Of a DNA stretch of 64,000 bases, positions 25,644 through 36,443 are shown one piece after another. The position numbers and the translations under genes were made by a program. This stretch comes from Pseudactinotalea suaedae (lineage in GTDB: Bacteria > Actinomycetota > Actinomycetes > Actinomycetales > Beutenbergiaceae). The notes under the pieces are model-generated. The model was not told the origin of the DNA and did no database searches. It saw nothing but the letters and a program-made list of their open reading frames with translations. Where the stretch lies: positions 248,001-312,000 of the forward strand of contig NZ_WNXY01000003.1 of the NCBI RefSeq assembly GCF_009733815.1, given 5' to 3'. Position 1 is the first letter of the stretch, and every line of letters starts with the position of its first letter.

Positions 25644-25690
25644 GGGCTCAGGGTACGACCACCGGTCGGGGCAGATCCTCGGACCGGGTC

Positions 25691-25775
25691 TGAGCTCACC
25701 CAGCAGGTCGTGTCGCACGGCCGTCGCCTCACGGTCGCGCCGCCCCACGCCCGCCGACCGGCTCCGGTGCCACCC
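25691..25775 (-). pseudogene. Duplicate fragment of the purA 3' end
   Basis: This stretch matches the purA 3' end plus its downstream edge (26385-26468). On the minus strand it still encodes VGRRDREATAVRHDLLGELR against Pur[17 protein letters not shown]. Differences include silent third-position changes and one in-frame 3-base insertion, and the purA stop codon is lost. It lies on the opposite side of the DUF488 gene from intact purA, so the DUF488 gene is bracketed by two purA ends in direct orientation. Confidence 0.8.
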
Positions 25776-25823
25776 CGGACCCACAGCGGCGTGTCACGTG
25801 CGAAGCAGTGGTCTAGTGGTGCC

Positions 25824-26387
25824 ATGAGCGCGACAGCAGGCACGGTGTGGACGATCGGGCACTGGACCTGCCCGCCGCACGTGGTGCTCGAGACCCTCGA
25901 GTCCGCGAAGATCGACGTCCTGGTCGACGTGCGCAAGATGCCGGGCTCGCGCCGCAGCCCTCAGTTCGACGCCGACGAGATGCCGTCCTGGCTCGGCGCC
26001 GCCGAGATCGACTACCTGCACCTGAGCGACCTAGGTGGCCGCCGCCCCAGACAACCCGACATCGATCCGATGCTCAACGCGGGGTGGCGCAACGCCAGCT
26101 TCAAGAACTACGCCGACTACACGCTCAGCCCGGACTTCGAGCGGGGCCTGGCTCGCCTCACCACGCTCGCGGCGGATCAGCACGTCGCCGTCATGTGCGG
26201 CGAGCCGATGCCATGGCGATGTCATCGGCTGCTGATCGCGAACACGCTCACCGCCCGAGGGTGGGGCGTCGTGCACCTGATGAACGGCGCCACACCGCTG
26301 CAGCACACCCTCGGTCGGTGGGGCGCCGAGCCCGTGGTCACCGACGGTGTCGTCATCTATCCCGAGTCTCGGGCCGACGCGCCGTGA
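25824..26387 (+). CDS. DUF488 family protein
   Basis: A 187-residue DUF488 protein. Family landmarks are TIGHWT near the start, VDVRKMPGSRRSPQFD, YLHLSDLGGRR, and the cysteine-containing VAVMCGEPMPWRCHRLLIAN. The family is of unknown biochemical function; the conserved cysteines and basic residues suggest a catalytic role. ATG at 25824. Its stop codon lies directly against the purA stop (converging genes, 1 bp apart). The gene sits between intact purA and a diverged duplicate of the purA 3' end, suggesting arrival by a recombination event at purA. Confidence 0.88.
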   Translation: MSATAGTVWTIGHWTCPPHVVLETLESAKIDVLVDVRKMPGSRRSPQFDADEMPSWLGAAEIDYLHLSDLGGRRPRQPDIDPMLNAGWRNASFKNYADYTLSPDFERGLARLTTLAADQHVAVMCGEPMPWRCHRLLIANTLTARGWGVVHLMNGATPLQHTLGRWGAEPVVTDGVVIYPESRADAP

Positions 26388-26388
26388 G

Positions 26389-27687
<1,299 letters not shown>

Positions 27688-27742
27688 TCATCGGCGGACT
27701 GTCCCGGGGGTCGAGCCTATCGACCGGGAACGACATCGATCG

Positions 27743-28195
27743 TCACGGGGCCTCCGGCGGAGCGAACCGCAGCGTGTCGCTCGGGTTCCCGAGGACGTCG
27801 TCGGCGGCGGGGTCGCAGTCGTGGGCGAAGGCGCGGCAGCGGTCGGCCTCGTCCTGCTCGCCGATCACCTCGGCCGCGCTCGTCAGCGCGAGCAGGCTGA
27901 TGAGGAAGCCCTGGTTGGGCACGTGCGTGGCGGGCACCGGACCCGCCCCGCGCCAGCCCGCGCGCCGCAGCGCGTCGAGCCCGCGGTGGTAGCCGGTCCG
28001 GGCGAAGGCGTAGGCGGCCACCGGGTCCTCCCCGGCCAGCGACTCCAGGGCGAGCCGCCCCCAGGCGTAGGAGGCGGCCGGGAACGCCGCAGCGGCTTCG
28101 CGCAGCGAGGATCCTGCCGCCAGCGCCGCACGGGCGGCGGTGTCCGGGTGGTCGTCGGGCAGCAGGGTGGGCTCGGGGCCCAGGAGGTTGGTCAC
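27743..28195 (-). CDS. DUF3151 family protein
   Basis: A 150-residue actinobacteria-specific protein. Recognisable DUF3151 features are LGPEPTLLP at the N-terminus, the SYAWGRLALESL helix, AYAFARTGYHRGLDALRRAG and GWRGAGPVPATHVPNQGFL. Function unknown. It is a standard neighbour of purA and fba in actinobacteria. GTG start at 28195. In this genome two accessory genes lie between it and fba. Confidence 0.88.
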   Translation of the reverse strand: MTNLLGPEPTLLPDDHPDTAARAALAAGSSLREAAAAFPAASYAWGRLALESLAGEDPVAAYAFARTGYHRGLDALRRAGWRGAGPVPATHVPNQGFLISLLALTSAAEVIGEQDEADRCRAFAHDCDPAADDVLGNPSDTLRFAPPEAP

Positions 28196-28294
28196 GCCCC
28201 CATTCTGCCCCGGACCCGGCTGTCCCTGCGGGCGACCACCAACGCTCGGCGACCGTTGGGGGGCTCGTGCTCCTACCCGGTCGGTCGGAGCCGA

Positions 28295-29599
28295 TCAGGG
28301 GTTCGCGAGCCTGATGTGGTCCCGCACGAAGCGGAACGCCGGGTCGTCGCGGGCGGCGACGCCGTCGAGGTCGACGCGCCGGTGGACATCTGCCGGGAGC
28401 GTGCCGCCCGGCAGCCGCACGACCTGGGCCTCGTACCAGTCGTCGACGATGTGAGCCTGCTGCTCGTTGTTGAAGCTGCCCCAGGACTGGCCCTGCCAGC
28501 CCTTCTCTCTCAGCCGGGCCGACGAGTCGCCCGGGGTGTAGTCGTACGTCCCGCCGAGGTCCGAGATCAGGCCGACGAGCGACCGCTGCGTCACCTGCCA
28601 GGCGTGCACCAGCTCGTGCACGAACAGCTGGCCGGGTCTGGTGTAGCTCTCGCTGTCGGGCTTGGCGTAGGACAGCGGCTGGTCCCACCCCTGCGTGCCG
28701 AGGTTGACGAGGATGCTGCCGCCTCGGCCCGGCATCACGAAGGCGCGCTCGCCGTTGTCGCCGTTCTGGTAGAGGTTGGTGATCCGCACCCGCCCGTAGT
28801 CGATCGTGTCCGAGAAGATTCGCCGCGCGAAGGCGATCTCCTCCGGCCGCAGGCCACGGTCCTTGACGTCGGTGGCCAGATTGAGCACCTCACCCGCCGC
28901 GAGCCCTCCGACGAGGACCGGCACCAGCCCGAACGGACCCGCGAGCAGGACCTGCCCTCCCGCGACCAGCAGCGAGCCCCACACGGTCTGGGCATCACCG
29001 GCGATGCCGAGATCGGCCAGCTCGTGACCGAGCACGAGCACCCACCCGCTCGGTCCGAGCAACCCGTTGAGCACCACGCCACGGGCGAGGAAGTCGATCA
29101 GGTCGGCCGCCGTGCCGAGCACGCCGCCGAGCTCGGCGTGCATCGAGTGCGCCAGGGTCAGGTTCGCGCCGCGGATCTGGCGCCACTGCGCGGCGATCAC
29201 CGGGTGGGTGTCGTGCTGCGCGAACGTGTGCTGTCGGTCCCCGGGGGTGTCGGTGCCGTAGACGCTCCCGCTGTGCACGCTGGCGAGGTAGTTCCCGTCG
29301 GGCAGCCGGAGCCAGAGGTTCAACCCGTAGTCGTAGGAGTAGAACCCGGTCGCCCGCATGTGCCCGCTCACGCGGTAGCGGCCGTCGCTGGAGAGCTCAT
29401 AGCTGCCGCGACCGTTGATCGGCGCCCCGTCCGTGGTGTGGATCGCGGTGGTGAAGGTGCGCGACTCCACCGTCCCGAGAGCCGCGATCAGCGCACGCAG
29501 CGAGACCGGGTCCGGCACGGGCATCTCGACGGCGACCTGGCGCATCGAGTCCTCGCCGCGGGCCCAGGACGCCTGCAGGGCCTCCCGCAGCGTGGTCAT
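28295..29599 (-). CDS. HExxH metallopeptidase-like protein
   Basis: A 434-residue protein. The zinc-metallopeptidase motif HELVHAWQ is at H328-E329-x-x-H332, with a downstream NNEQQAHIVDDWYEA segment whose Glu could be the third zinc ligand (gluzincin style). An N-terminal beta-rich region (RGSYELSSDGRYRVSGHMRA) precedes a Gly/Leu-rich hydrophobic middle (about 175-265) that may be membrane-active or a buried core. No signal peptide. It follows the 498-residue repeat protein gene by 25 bp, so the two form an operon. Function unknown; a processing enzyme or toxin acting with its partner is a possibility. Confidence 0.75.
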   Translation of the reverse strand: MTTLREALQASWARGEDSMRQVAVEMPVPDPVSLRALIAALGTVESRTFTTAIHTTDGAPINGRGSYELSSDGRYRVSGHMRATGFYSYDYGLNLWLRLPDGNYLASVHSGSVYGTDTPGDRQHTFAQHDTHPVIAAQWRQIRGANLTLAHSMHAELGGVLGTAADLIDFLARGVVLNGLLGPSGWVLVLGHELADLGIAGDAQTVWGSLLVAGGQVLLAGPFGLVPVLVGGLAAGEVLNLATDVKDRGLRPEEIAFARRIFSDTIDYGRVRITNLYQNGDNGERAFVMPGRGGSILVNLGTQGWDQPLSYAKPDSESYTRPGQLFVHELVHAWQVTQRSLVGLISDLGGTYDYTPGDSSARLREKGWQGQSWGSFNNEQQAHIVDDWYEAQVVRLPGGTLPADVHRRVDLDGVAARDDPAFRFVRDHIRLANP

Positions 29600-29624
29600 G
29601 ACCCGCTCCTGACAGCCCGGCCGC

Positions 29625-31121
29625 TCATTGCAGCGCCACCAGCACCCGGACCAGCCCCCGCCCGCGGGCGAGCCCCTGCATCGCCTTGCCGAGCACGGCT
29701 CCGAACGCTCGCTCGCGGTCCGCGACCCGCATGGCATGTCCCGGCACGTCCGAGGTCGTGAGGAGGTCGCCCACGCGGATCGGCGCGGCATCGGCGTCGA
29801 CCCAGCAGCAGACCTTGCCCACGAGCGCGACCGGCAGCTTGGCCTCGGCGTCCGCCTGGTCGAGCAGCACGCCCGGGCGGTAGTCGCCGGCGCCGGAGAC
29901 GACACCGGCGACCCGGCCGTCGTAGCCCGTCGTCGAGATCCGGAGCCGACCGTCGTCGTCGAGCACCAGGACCGAGCCGGGCCGGATCTCACGGTCGTCG
30001 ACATCGAAGCCCTCGGCCAGGTCCGCGCCGATCAGCCGGACGTCCCCGGCGACCTCGATGTCGCCACCGACGCGGACGTCGCCCTTGGCCCTGATCACAC
30101 CGGTGGCCTCGATCTTGCCGGCGACCCGCACCGCGCCGGTCACGTCGACTGCGCCGACGAACCGCCCCGCGATGTCGCCCACGCCGCTGATGGCGGCCGC
30201 ATCCCGGGTGCCCGACCCGACCGTTCCGAGGACACCGTTGCCGCCGTTCGCCTTCGTGTGTCCCCAGACGCCGTTGCCGCGCGGTCCGGGTGCGCGGAAC
30301 AGCTCCGGGACGTAGCCGCCCAGCCAGGGCGAGTGGATCTGCGGGGCCAGCGCGCCGCGGTCGTCACGCCCCACCCAGGACGGCAGCCCGCGCTCGATCC
30401 CGTCGACGAACTCGTCGCTGTGCCTGACGACCTCGCCCCACTCGGCCGGTCGGTGCTCGGCGTGCGCGTCCGAGGCGAGCATCGCCGTCGTTGCGGCACT
30501 GAGCTCGAGACCGTGGTCGAGGAGCTCCTCGAACGGCCCAGGCCCCTCGGCGATGCCGTGGACGCCGTTGCCGCGCACCGAGGCTCCGAGCACGCCGACC
30601 TGCTCGTGGTGGTAACCGCTCACCCCGGCGTCGCCGCCGCGCCCCAGCACGCCGGACCCGGCGCCGGCCCCCTGCACGCCGTGCACGGCTGCCCTCCGGG
30701 GCACCGACGTCTCCCCGAAGACGGCGGCGCCGGTGTGCGCGCCGTCGGTGCGGGCGACAGGTTCGGTGGAGTCGTTGACGGCGTGGATCGTGTTGCCCTC
30801 CGAGGTGTGCCCGAAGGCGACCAGCGCGACGCCGCTCGCCGACTCCAGCTGCGCGGCCGCACCGGTCCGGGAGTGGCCGAGCAGCCCGGCGGATCCTTCC
30901 GAGCTCCCCCACACGCCGGCGGCGGACCCGTGCCCGTGCCCGCGGACGCCGGCACCTCCGGGCACGCTCGAGGCACCCCGCACCCCCGCACCACCGGTCT
31001 CGGCATCGGGTGGCAGCGCGGCCGTCCCGGTGTTCCTGCCGACGACGCCGTCCCGCTCGCTCGCCTCGGTGCTGGCGACCGCACCGTCGTCGGACGGGTC
31101 TGATCCGAACTCTCCGGGCAT
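29625..31121 (-). CDS. Gly-rich repeat protein with a C-terminal fibre-type domain
   Basis: A 498-residue protein. The first two thirds carry short irregular GVxG repeats (GVRGHGHGSAAGVWGSSEG, GVLGRGGDAGVSG, NGVLGTVGSG), then a run of beta-helix-like hexapeptides (VRVAGKIEATGVIRAKGDV). The last 130 residues begin DLAEGFDVDDREIRPGSVL and include DLLTTSDVPGHAMRV and FGAVLGKAMQGL, a domain found at the ends of many bacterial fibre or surface proteins. No signal peptide is apparent. GGGAG precedes the ATG at 31121. It leads an operon with the metallopeptidase-like gene. Confidence 0.7.
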   Translation of the reverse strand: MPGEFGSDPSDDGAVASTEASERDGVVGRNTGTAALPPDAETGGAGVRGASSVPGGAGVRGHGHGSAAGVWGSSEGSAGLLGHSRTGAAAQLESASGVALVAFGHTSEGNTIHAVNDSTEPVARTDGAHTGAAVFGETSVPRRAAVHGVQGAGAGSGVLGRGGDAGVSGYHHEQVGVLGASVRGNGVHGIAEGPGPFEELLDHGLELSAATTAMLASDAHAEHRPAEWGEVVRHSDEFVDGIERGLPSWVGRDDRGALAPQIHSPWLGGYVPELFRAPGPRGNGVWGHTKANGGNGVLGTVGSGTRDAAAISGVGDIAGRFVGAVDVTGAVRVAGKIEATGVIRAKGDVRVGGDIEVAGDVRLIGADLAEGFDVDDREIRPGSVLVLDDDGRLRISTTGYDGRVAGVVSGAGDYRPGVLLDQADAEAKLPVALVGKVCCWVDADAAPIRVGDLLTTSDVPGHAMRVADRERAFGAVLGKAMQGLARGRGLVRVLVALQ

Positions 31122-31283
31122 GGTGACTCCCTCGACGTGTCTGCCCCGACACACCAAGGAGCACCCTGACCGCCGAGTGATACCGCGGGCCTCGCACCGG
31201 AACCACGAACCCGACGCGAGGCACCCCAGGCGGCGAGGCGGCGCAGGACGCGTGAGCGCCGGCCCAGCCCGGCCCCGGACAGA

Positions 31284-31320
31284 CCGACGGCGGCCCTCAC
31301 GAGGTGAGAGCCGCCGTCGG
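31284..31320 (-). terminator. Hairpin downstream of fba
   Basis: A 17-bp stem with one G-T pair: CCGACGGCGGCCCTCAC at 31284-31300 and its complement at 31304-31320, loop of 3 bases. It lies 24 bp after the fba stop and is the probable terminator of fba. Confidence 0.75.
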
Positions 31321-31343
31321 GCGGTGCTGAGAAAGGGCTGGGA

Positions 31344-32363
<1,020 letters not shown>

Positions 32364-32738
32364 GCGGGTCTCTCCATGAACGACGGCGGGATGTCGGGTC
32401 CAGTCTGTCACCGCCACCTTCCCCTCGGGAACGTGGCCCGTGAACCGGACGCCCTCACCCGCCCGGCGTCTCCGCTTGCCGTCCCCCTCCCGCCCCCTCC
32501 CGCCCCCCTCCCGACCTGGTTCGAGGTAATCGGCGACCCCCGCGCGGTCCCGCATGACCTCCACCCGCTTTCCCCGCCCCGCGCCCCCAGCCGGTTCGAG
32601 GTAAACGGCGACCACGGCGCGGTGGCGGATTACCTCGAACCCACTTCCCCCGGCTCCCGCTCTGGGCGCGGTCGAGGTAATCGGGGACCGCGAGAGGGTG
32701 GCCGATTACCTCGAACCGGTGAGGAGGGGCTGGCGGGG
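32364..32738. other. 375-bp intergenic region upstream of fba
   Basis: No gene seen. It contains a C-rich low-complexity stretch (about 32475-32515) and the three hairpin repeats at 32518-32717. The fba promoter must lie in the first part, nearest 32364, but no convincing -35/-10 pair was identified. Confidence 0.7.
32518..32717. repeat. Three about 50-bp hairpin repeats (TTCGAGGTAAT family)
   Basis: Units at 32518-32565, 32593-32642 and 32670-32717, about 76 bp apart. Each begins GGTTCGAGGTAA (GGTCGAGGTAA in unit 3) and, in units 2 and 3, ends GATTACCTCGAACC, so arms of about 20 bp pair around a 8-10 base centre. Unit 2 pairs at 18 of 21 positions. The right arm of unit 1 is degenerate (CATGACCTCCACC). 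No terminal duplication or coding capacity was seen. Confidence 0.85.
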
Positions 32739-33359
32739 TCAGGTGTGCTGGATCGCCCACGCCCACATCGCGACGGCTGCGGCGGCGCCGGCGTTGATCG
32801 AGCGGGTGGAGCCGTGCTGGGTGATATGGAGCACCGCCTCGCAGACCTGCTGCGCCTGCGGCGTCAGGCCCGCCGACTCCTCGCCGAACAGCAGCGCGCA
32901 GGCCCGGGGCAGGCTCCGACCCTCCAGCGGCACCGACCCGGGCACGTTGTCGACGCCGAGGACCGGGACCCCCGCGCCCTCGGCCCAGGTGGCGAAGGCG
33001 GCGGCGTCCTCGTGATGGTGCACGTGCAGGTAGCGGTCGGTGACCATCGCACCGCGGCGGTTCCACCGGCGGCGGCCGATCACGTGGACGCCGGCCACGT
33101 TGAAGGCGTTGGCGGTACGGACGACCGACCCGATGTTGAAGTCGCGGCCCCAGTTCTCGATCGCGACGTGCAACGGGTTCCGCCGGGTGTCCAGGTCGGC
33201 GACGATCGCCTCGAGGCGCCAGTACCGGTACTGGTCGGCGACGTTGCGGTGGTCCCCCGCCGCGAGCAGGTCCGGGTCAAGGCGCGGATCGTCCGGCCAC
33301 GGCTGCGGGTGCGGCCCGACGCCGCGGCCCTCGACCAGGTCATCCTCCGCCTCGGTCAC
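32739..33359 (-). CDS. TrmH/SpoU-family RNA 2'-O-methyltransferase
   Basis: A 206-residue SPOUT methyltransferase. The three knot motifs are visible: VAIENWGRDFNIGSVVRTAN (motif 1), the central LLFGEESAGLTPQA (motif 2) and ITQHGSTRSINAGAAAAVAM (motif 3). It methylates ribose in tRNA or rRNA; which RNA cannot be told. GTG at 33359 overlaps the stop of the upstream PH-like gene by 4 bp. The hairpin repeat cluster begins 22 bp after its stop. Confidence 0.92.
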   Translation of the reverse strand: MTEAEDDLVEGRGVGPHPQPWPDDPRLDPDLLAAGDHRNVADQYRYWRLEAIVADLDTRRNPLHVAIENWGRDFNIGSVVRTANAFNVAGVHVIGRRRWNRRGAMVTDRYLHVHHHEDAAAFATWAEGAGVPVLGVDNVPGSVPLEGRSLPRACALLFGEESAGLTPQAQQVCEAVLHITQHGSTRSINAGAAAAVAMWAWAIQHT

Positions 33360-34069
33360 GGGAGCGCCCAGGTGACGTAGACGCTGGCGCCGAGCCACAC
33401 GGCCACGGCGATGAGCACGCCGAGCAGCACCGGGTGCCGGTGCGCCCACAGCGTCGCGCCGGGGTAGGACGCCTCGATGTCGGCGCCACGGGTAGTGCTC
33501 GGCCGAGCGGCGCCGACGCGCCGGGCGATCTGCTCGACCTCGGCGTAGGCGTACAGGTCGGAGGTGATCATGAACCCGTACCGACGGCGACGACGGCGGA
33601 TCGAGAGCCGCCGCACGTGCTGCCGCCCCGTCCGGGTGCGGCGCACGTAGGAGTGCAGCACGGGGGTCTCCAGCTCCTCGCGCAGGTACGTCGTGGTGCC
33701 CCGCAGCGAGCGCCGGGTGATCCCGGACGGATCGACGCGCACCTGGCCGTACAGCGTCTCCACCAGCACGGCCAGAGCGATGGCCAGCAGCACGCCGTAG
33801 AGAATCGCCAGCCAGCTCGGACCAGACCGCGCCGCGAGGATCATCACGACCAGGACGGCCGAGGCGATCGCCATCGCGACCGTGAGGAACCTGTTGGGTC
33901 GAAAGACCGCGGCCTCGCCCGGGTGCCACGGTCCGCCGGCGGTCGACGGCGGAGCGAGCGGGTCCCACGAGCTCGCAGCCGGACGTCCCGCAGCCGGGGC
34001 CTGACCATCGACTGCCCCGTAGGGCAGCGGCACGCCGTCCCAGGGCGCGCGCCCGTCATGTGGTGACAT
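33356..34069 (-). CDS. Membrane protein with PH-like domain
   Basis: A 237-residue protein. A Pro/Ala-rich N-terminus of about 50 residues leads to two adjacent membrane segments (FLTVAMAIASAVLVVMILAA and LAILYGVLLAIALAVLVETL), a cytoplasmic beta-rich domain resembling bacterial PH domains (VRVDPSGITRRSLRGTTTYL), and a third membrane segment near the C-terminus (HPVLLGVLIAVAVWLGASVY). Function unknown. Its stop overlaps the methyltransferase start (GTGA). AGGACAGGG precedes the ATG at 34069. Confidence 0.75.
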   Translation of the reverse strand: MSPHDGRAPWDGVPLPYGAVDGQAPAAGRPAASSWDPLAPPSTAGGPWHPGEAAVFRPNRFLTVAMAIASAVLVVMILAARSGPSWLAILYGVLLAIALAVLVETLYGQVRVDPSGITRRSLRGTTTYLREELETPVLHSYVRRTRTGRQHVRRLSIRRRRRRYGFMITSDLYAYAEVEQIARRVGAARPSTTRGADIEASYPGATLWAHRHPVLLGVLIAVAVWLGASVYVTWALP

Positions 34070-34093
34070 CCCTGTCCTATCGATCTCTACACG

Positions 34094-34139
34094 ACGATGC
34101 TCCGCCGTCGAGCCGTGAGGGCCGACGGCGGAGCATCGT
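34094..34139 (-). terminator. Hairpin downstream of lemA
   Basis: A perfect 17-bp stem, ACGATGCTCCGCCGTCG at 34094-34110 and its complement at 34123-34139, with a 12-base loop. It begins 13 bp after the LemA stop codon on the minus strand. Confidence 0.8.
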
Positions 34140-34152
34140 GGGTGAGTGGGGC

Positions 34153-34908
34153 TCAGCCCTGGGGCGGGTAGCCAGGCTGGCCGCCGCCCTGACCGGGCTG
34201 CGGGTAACCGGGCTGGCCACCGCCCTGGCCGGGCAGGAAGCCGCCCGGCTGACCGCCCTGGCTCGGGCCGGGCGCGTCGGTGATGTGCGGGGCCGGGTGC
34301 GGCGGGGTGCCGTACTGACCGACCTGGCCCTGGGTGTCGGCGAAGGACACCCGCGGCGCGGCCCGAACGATCGGGTCGTTGGTCTCGAAGTACTCGGCAC
34401 GGTGGAAGTTGAACATGCTCGCGATGATGTTCGGCGGGAAGCTCTCGACCTTGGTGTTGAGCTCGCGCACGTTCGCGTTGTAGAACCGGCGGCCGGCAGC
34501 GATCCGGTCCTCGGTGTTGGTCAGCTCGTTCTGCAGCGACACGAACGCGTCGACGGCGCGCAGCTGCGGGTAGGCCTCGGCCACGGCGAAGAGCCGGCCC
34601 AGGGCGCCGCTCAGCGCGTCCTCCTGGCGGGCCTGCTCGGCAGGCGAGGCGCCCGGCGTGGCGGCGGCGGCGCGCGCCTGCGTGACTTCGTCGAACACCG
34701 CGCGCTCGTGGGCCGCGTAGCCCTTGACCGTGTCGAGGAGGTTCGGGATCAGGTCGTAGCGGCGGTGCAGCTCGACGTCGATCTGGCGCCAGGCCTCCTG
34801 CACGAGGTTGCGGAGCCGAACGAAGCCGTTGTACGTCGCGATCGCCCAGAGCACGGGGATCAGCACCACAACGACGACGACGATGAGAACGATGACTCCG
34901 GTGTCCAT
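34153..34908 (-). CDS. LemA family protein
   Basis: A 251-residue LemA protein. One N-terminal membrane segment (GVIVLIVVVVVVLIPVLWAI) is followed by the LemA helical-bundle domain: YNGFVRLRNLVQEAWRQIDV, RRYDLIPNLLDTVKGYAAHE, NTEDRIAAGRRFYNANVREL and FPPNIIASMF. The last 60 residues are an unusual extension of GGGQPGYP-type repeats, predicted disordered, as in the proteins at 36444 and 37358. LemA proteins are cytoplasmic-facing membrane proteins of unclear function. A strong GGAGG precedes the ATG. Confidence 0.92.
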   Translation of the reverse strand: MDTGVIVLIVVVVVVLIPVLWAIATYNGFVRLRNLVQEAWRQIDVELHRRYDLIPNLLDTVKGYAAHERAVFDEVTQARAAAATPGASPAEQARQEDALSGALGRLFAVAEAYPQLRAVDAFVSLQNELTNTEDRIAAGRRFYNANVRELNTKVESFPPNIIASMFNFHRAEYFETNDPIVRAAPRVSFADTQGQVGQYGTPPHPAPHITDAPGPSQGGQPGGFLPGQGGGQPGYPQPGQGGGQPGYPPQG

Positions 34909-34983
34909 GCGGGCCTCCTTCTGAAGTCAGGGTCCACGACCCGGGGTCGAGGTCGGCCGAGCGGGTCGCCCGGTTCGTCGAGC

Positions 34984-35556
34984 CTACTGGCGGCCCAGCC
35001 CCAGATCGCTCGTGGAGAGCAAGGAGACGTAGGGAAGTTCTGCCCTCGCGAACACCTCGGTGGCCTCGGTCTGCCTGTCGAGGATCGTCGCGACGCCGAC
35101 CACCTCGGCACCGACAGCTCGCGCGGCCTCGACCGCCAGCATCGGGCTGGCGCCGGTGGTGGTGGTGTCCTCGACGACCACCACGCGGCGGCCGGTGATG
35201 TCCGGTCCCTCCACCTGCCGCTTCATGCCGTGCCCCTTGGCCTCCTTGCGCACGAGGAAAGCGTCGAGGTCGAGCCCGCGGCTGGCGGCGGCGTGCTGGA
35301 TCGCGCACACGACCGGGTCCGCCCCCATCGTGGGGCCGCCGACGGCGTCGATCTCGCCCACCCCCATGCCCGCCTCCTCCAGCATGTCGAGCATGAGGTG
35401 CCCGATCAGCGGTGCGGCCTCGTGCTGCAGCGTCAGCCGCCGCATGTCCACGTAGTAGTCGGCCTCGCGGCCGCTGGAGAGCGTCACCTTGCCGTGCACG
35501 ACGGCGAGCTCGCCGATCAGCTGGGCGAGGCGCTGCTTGGGGGTCTGCTCCGGCAT
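34984..35556 (-). CDS. pyrE: Orotate phosphoribosyltransferase
   Basis: A 190-residue type I phosphoribosyltransferase that forms OMP from orotate and PRPP in pyrimidine synthesis. The PRPP-binding motif is RRVVVVEDTTTTGASPMLAV, the orotate region includes TLSSGREADYYVDMRRLTL, and the catalytic-loop lysines are in VRKEAKGHGMKRQVEG. ATG at 35556; an in-frame GTG two codons upstream is an alternative. It is divergent from the exonuclease III gene, with 42 bp between starts. Confidence 0.96.
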   Translation of the reverse strand: MPEQTPKQRLAQLIGELAVVHGKVTLSSGREADYYVDMRRLTLQHEAAPLIGHLMLDMLEEAGMGVGEIDAVGGPTMGADPVVCAIQHAAASRGLDLDAFLVRKEAKGHGMKRQVEGPDITGRRVVVVEDTTTTGASPMLAVEAARAVGAEVVGVATILDRQTEATEVFARAELPYVSLLSTSDLGLGRQ

Positions 35557-35598
35557 CGTCACGGCGCTCAGGCTACCCAGGGCGGGTAGCGTCGCAGG

Positions 35599-36414
35599 GT
35601 GCGGATCGCGACGTGGAACGTGAACTCGATCAGGGCGCGCGCGGAACGCGTCGCTGCGTGGCTGGAGCGCAACGAGGTCGACGTCCTCGCGATGCAGGAG
35701 ACCAAGGCCGCCGACCATCTCTTTCCCTACATGACCTTCGAGGCCGTCGGCTACGAGGTCGCGCACGTAGGCACCAGCCAGTGGAACGGTGTCGCGATCG
35801 CCTCGCGGGTCGGGCTCGACGGCGTCGCGTCCGGTTTCGCCGGTCAGCCCGGCTGGGGTGAACCGGTAGCCGCGGAGGCTCGCGCGCTCGGGGCGACGTG
35901 TGGCGGTGTGCGGGTGTGGAGCGTGTACGTGCCGAACGGCCGGTCCCTCGACGACCCGCACTACCTGTACAAGCTCGACTGGTTGCGGGCGCTGCGCGAG
36001 GCGGCAGCGGGCTGGCCGGCGCTCCCGACCGTGGTGATGGGCGACTGGAACGTGGCGCCCACCGACGCCGACGTGTGGGACCCCGGGTACTTCGAGGGGA
36101 AGACCCACGTCTCAGATCCTGAGCGCACCGCACTGGCGGCGTTCGCCGAGGCGGGCTTCACCGAGCTGACCGCAGCGTTCACTCCCGGCCGCTTCACCTA
36201 CTGGGACTACCAGCGGCTGGCCTTCCCGAAGAACCGTGGCATGCGCATCGACCTGGCGTTCGGGAACCCGGCGTTCGCCGCACGACTGCGCGGCGTCGCC
36301 ATCGACCGCGAGGAGCGCAAGGGCGCCGGGGCGTCCGACCACGTGCCGGTCGTGCTGGAGGTCGAGACGGGGTCGGGCGAGCCCCTCGAGCTCGCTCCTG
36401 ATGGGCACCTCTGA
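35599..36414 (+). CDS. xth: Exodeoxyribonuclease III / AP endonuclease
   Basis: A 271-residue Mg-dependent exonuclease III family enzyme for base excision repair. The fold landmarks are ATWNVNSIRARAERVAAWL, the metal-binding Glu in VLAMQETKA, YVPNGRSLDD, VVMGDWNVAPTDADV (catalytic Asp/Asn) and the C-terminal GASDHVPVVLEV with the general-base histidine. GTG start at 35599. Divergent from pyrE. Confidence 0.96.
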   Translation: MRIATWNVNSIRARAERVAAWLERNEVDVLAMQETKAADHLFPYMTFEAVGYEVAHVGTSQWNGVAIASRVGLDGVASGFAGQPGWGEPVAAEARALGATCGGVRVWSVYVPNGRSLDDPHYLYKLDWLRALREAAAGWPALPTVVMGDWNVAPTDADVWDPGYFEGKTHVSDPERTALAAFAEAGFTELTAAFTPGRFTYWDYQRLAFPKNRGMRIDLAFGNPAFAARLRGVAIDREERKGAGASDHVPVVLEVETGSGEPLELAPDGHL

Positions 36415-36443
36415 CCCGGAGCCGGGTCTCACCATGGCGGCCG

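Noticed and set aside
25691-25784. A small real gene encoding the VRHDLLG sequence
   Set aside because: It lacks a start with RBS, is only a fragment of PurA, and lies in the LysE upstream region.
32518-32717. tRNA remnants, because GGTTCGA resembles a T-loop
   Set aside because: No cloverleaf can be drawn; the segment is part of symmetric hairpins repeated three times.
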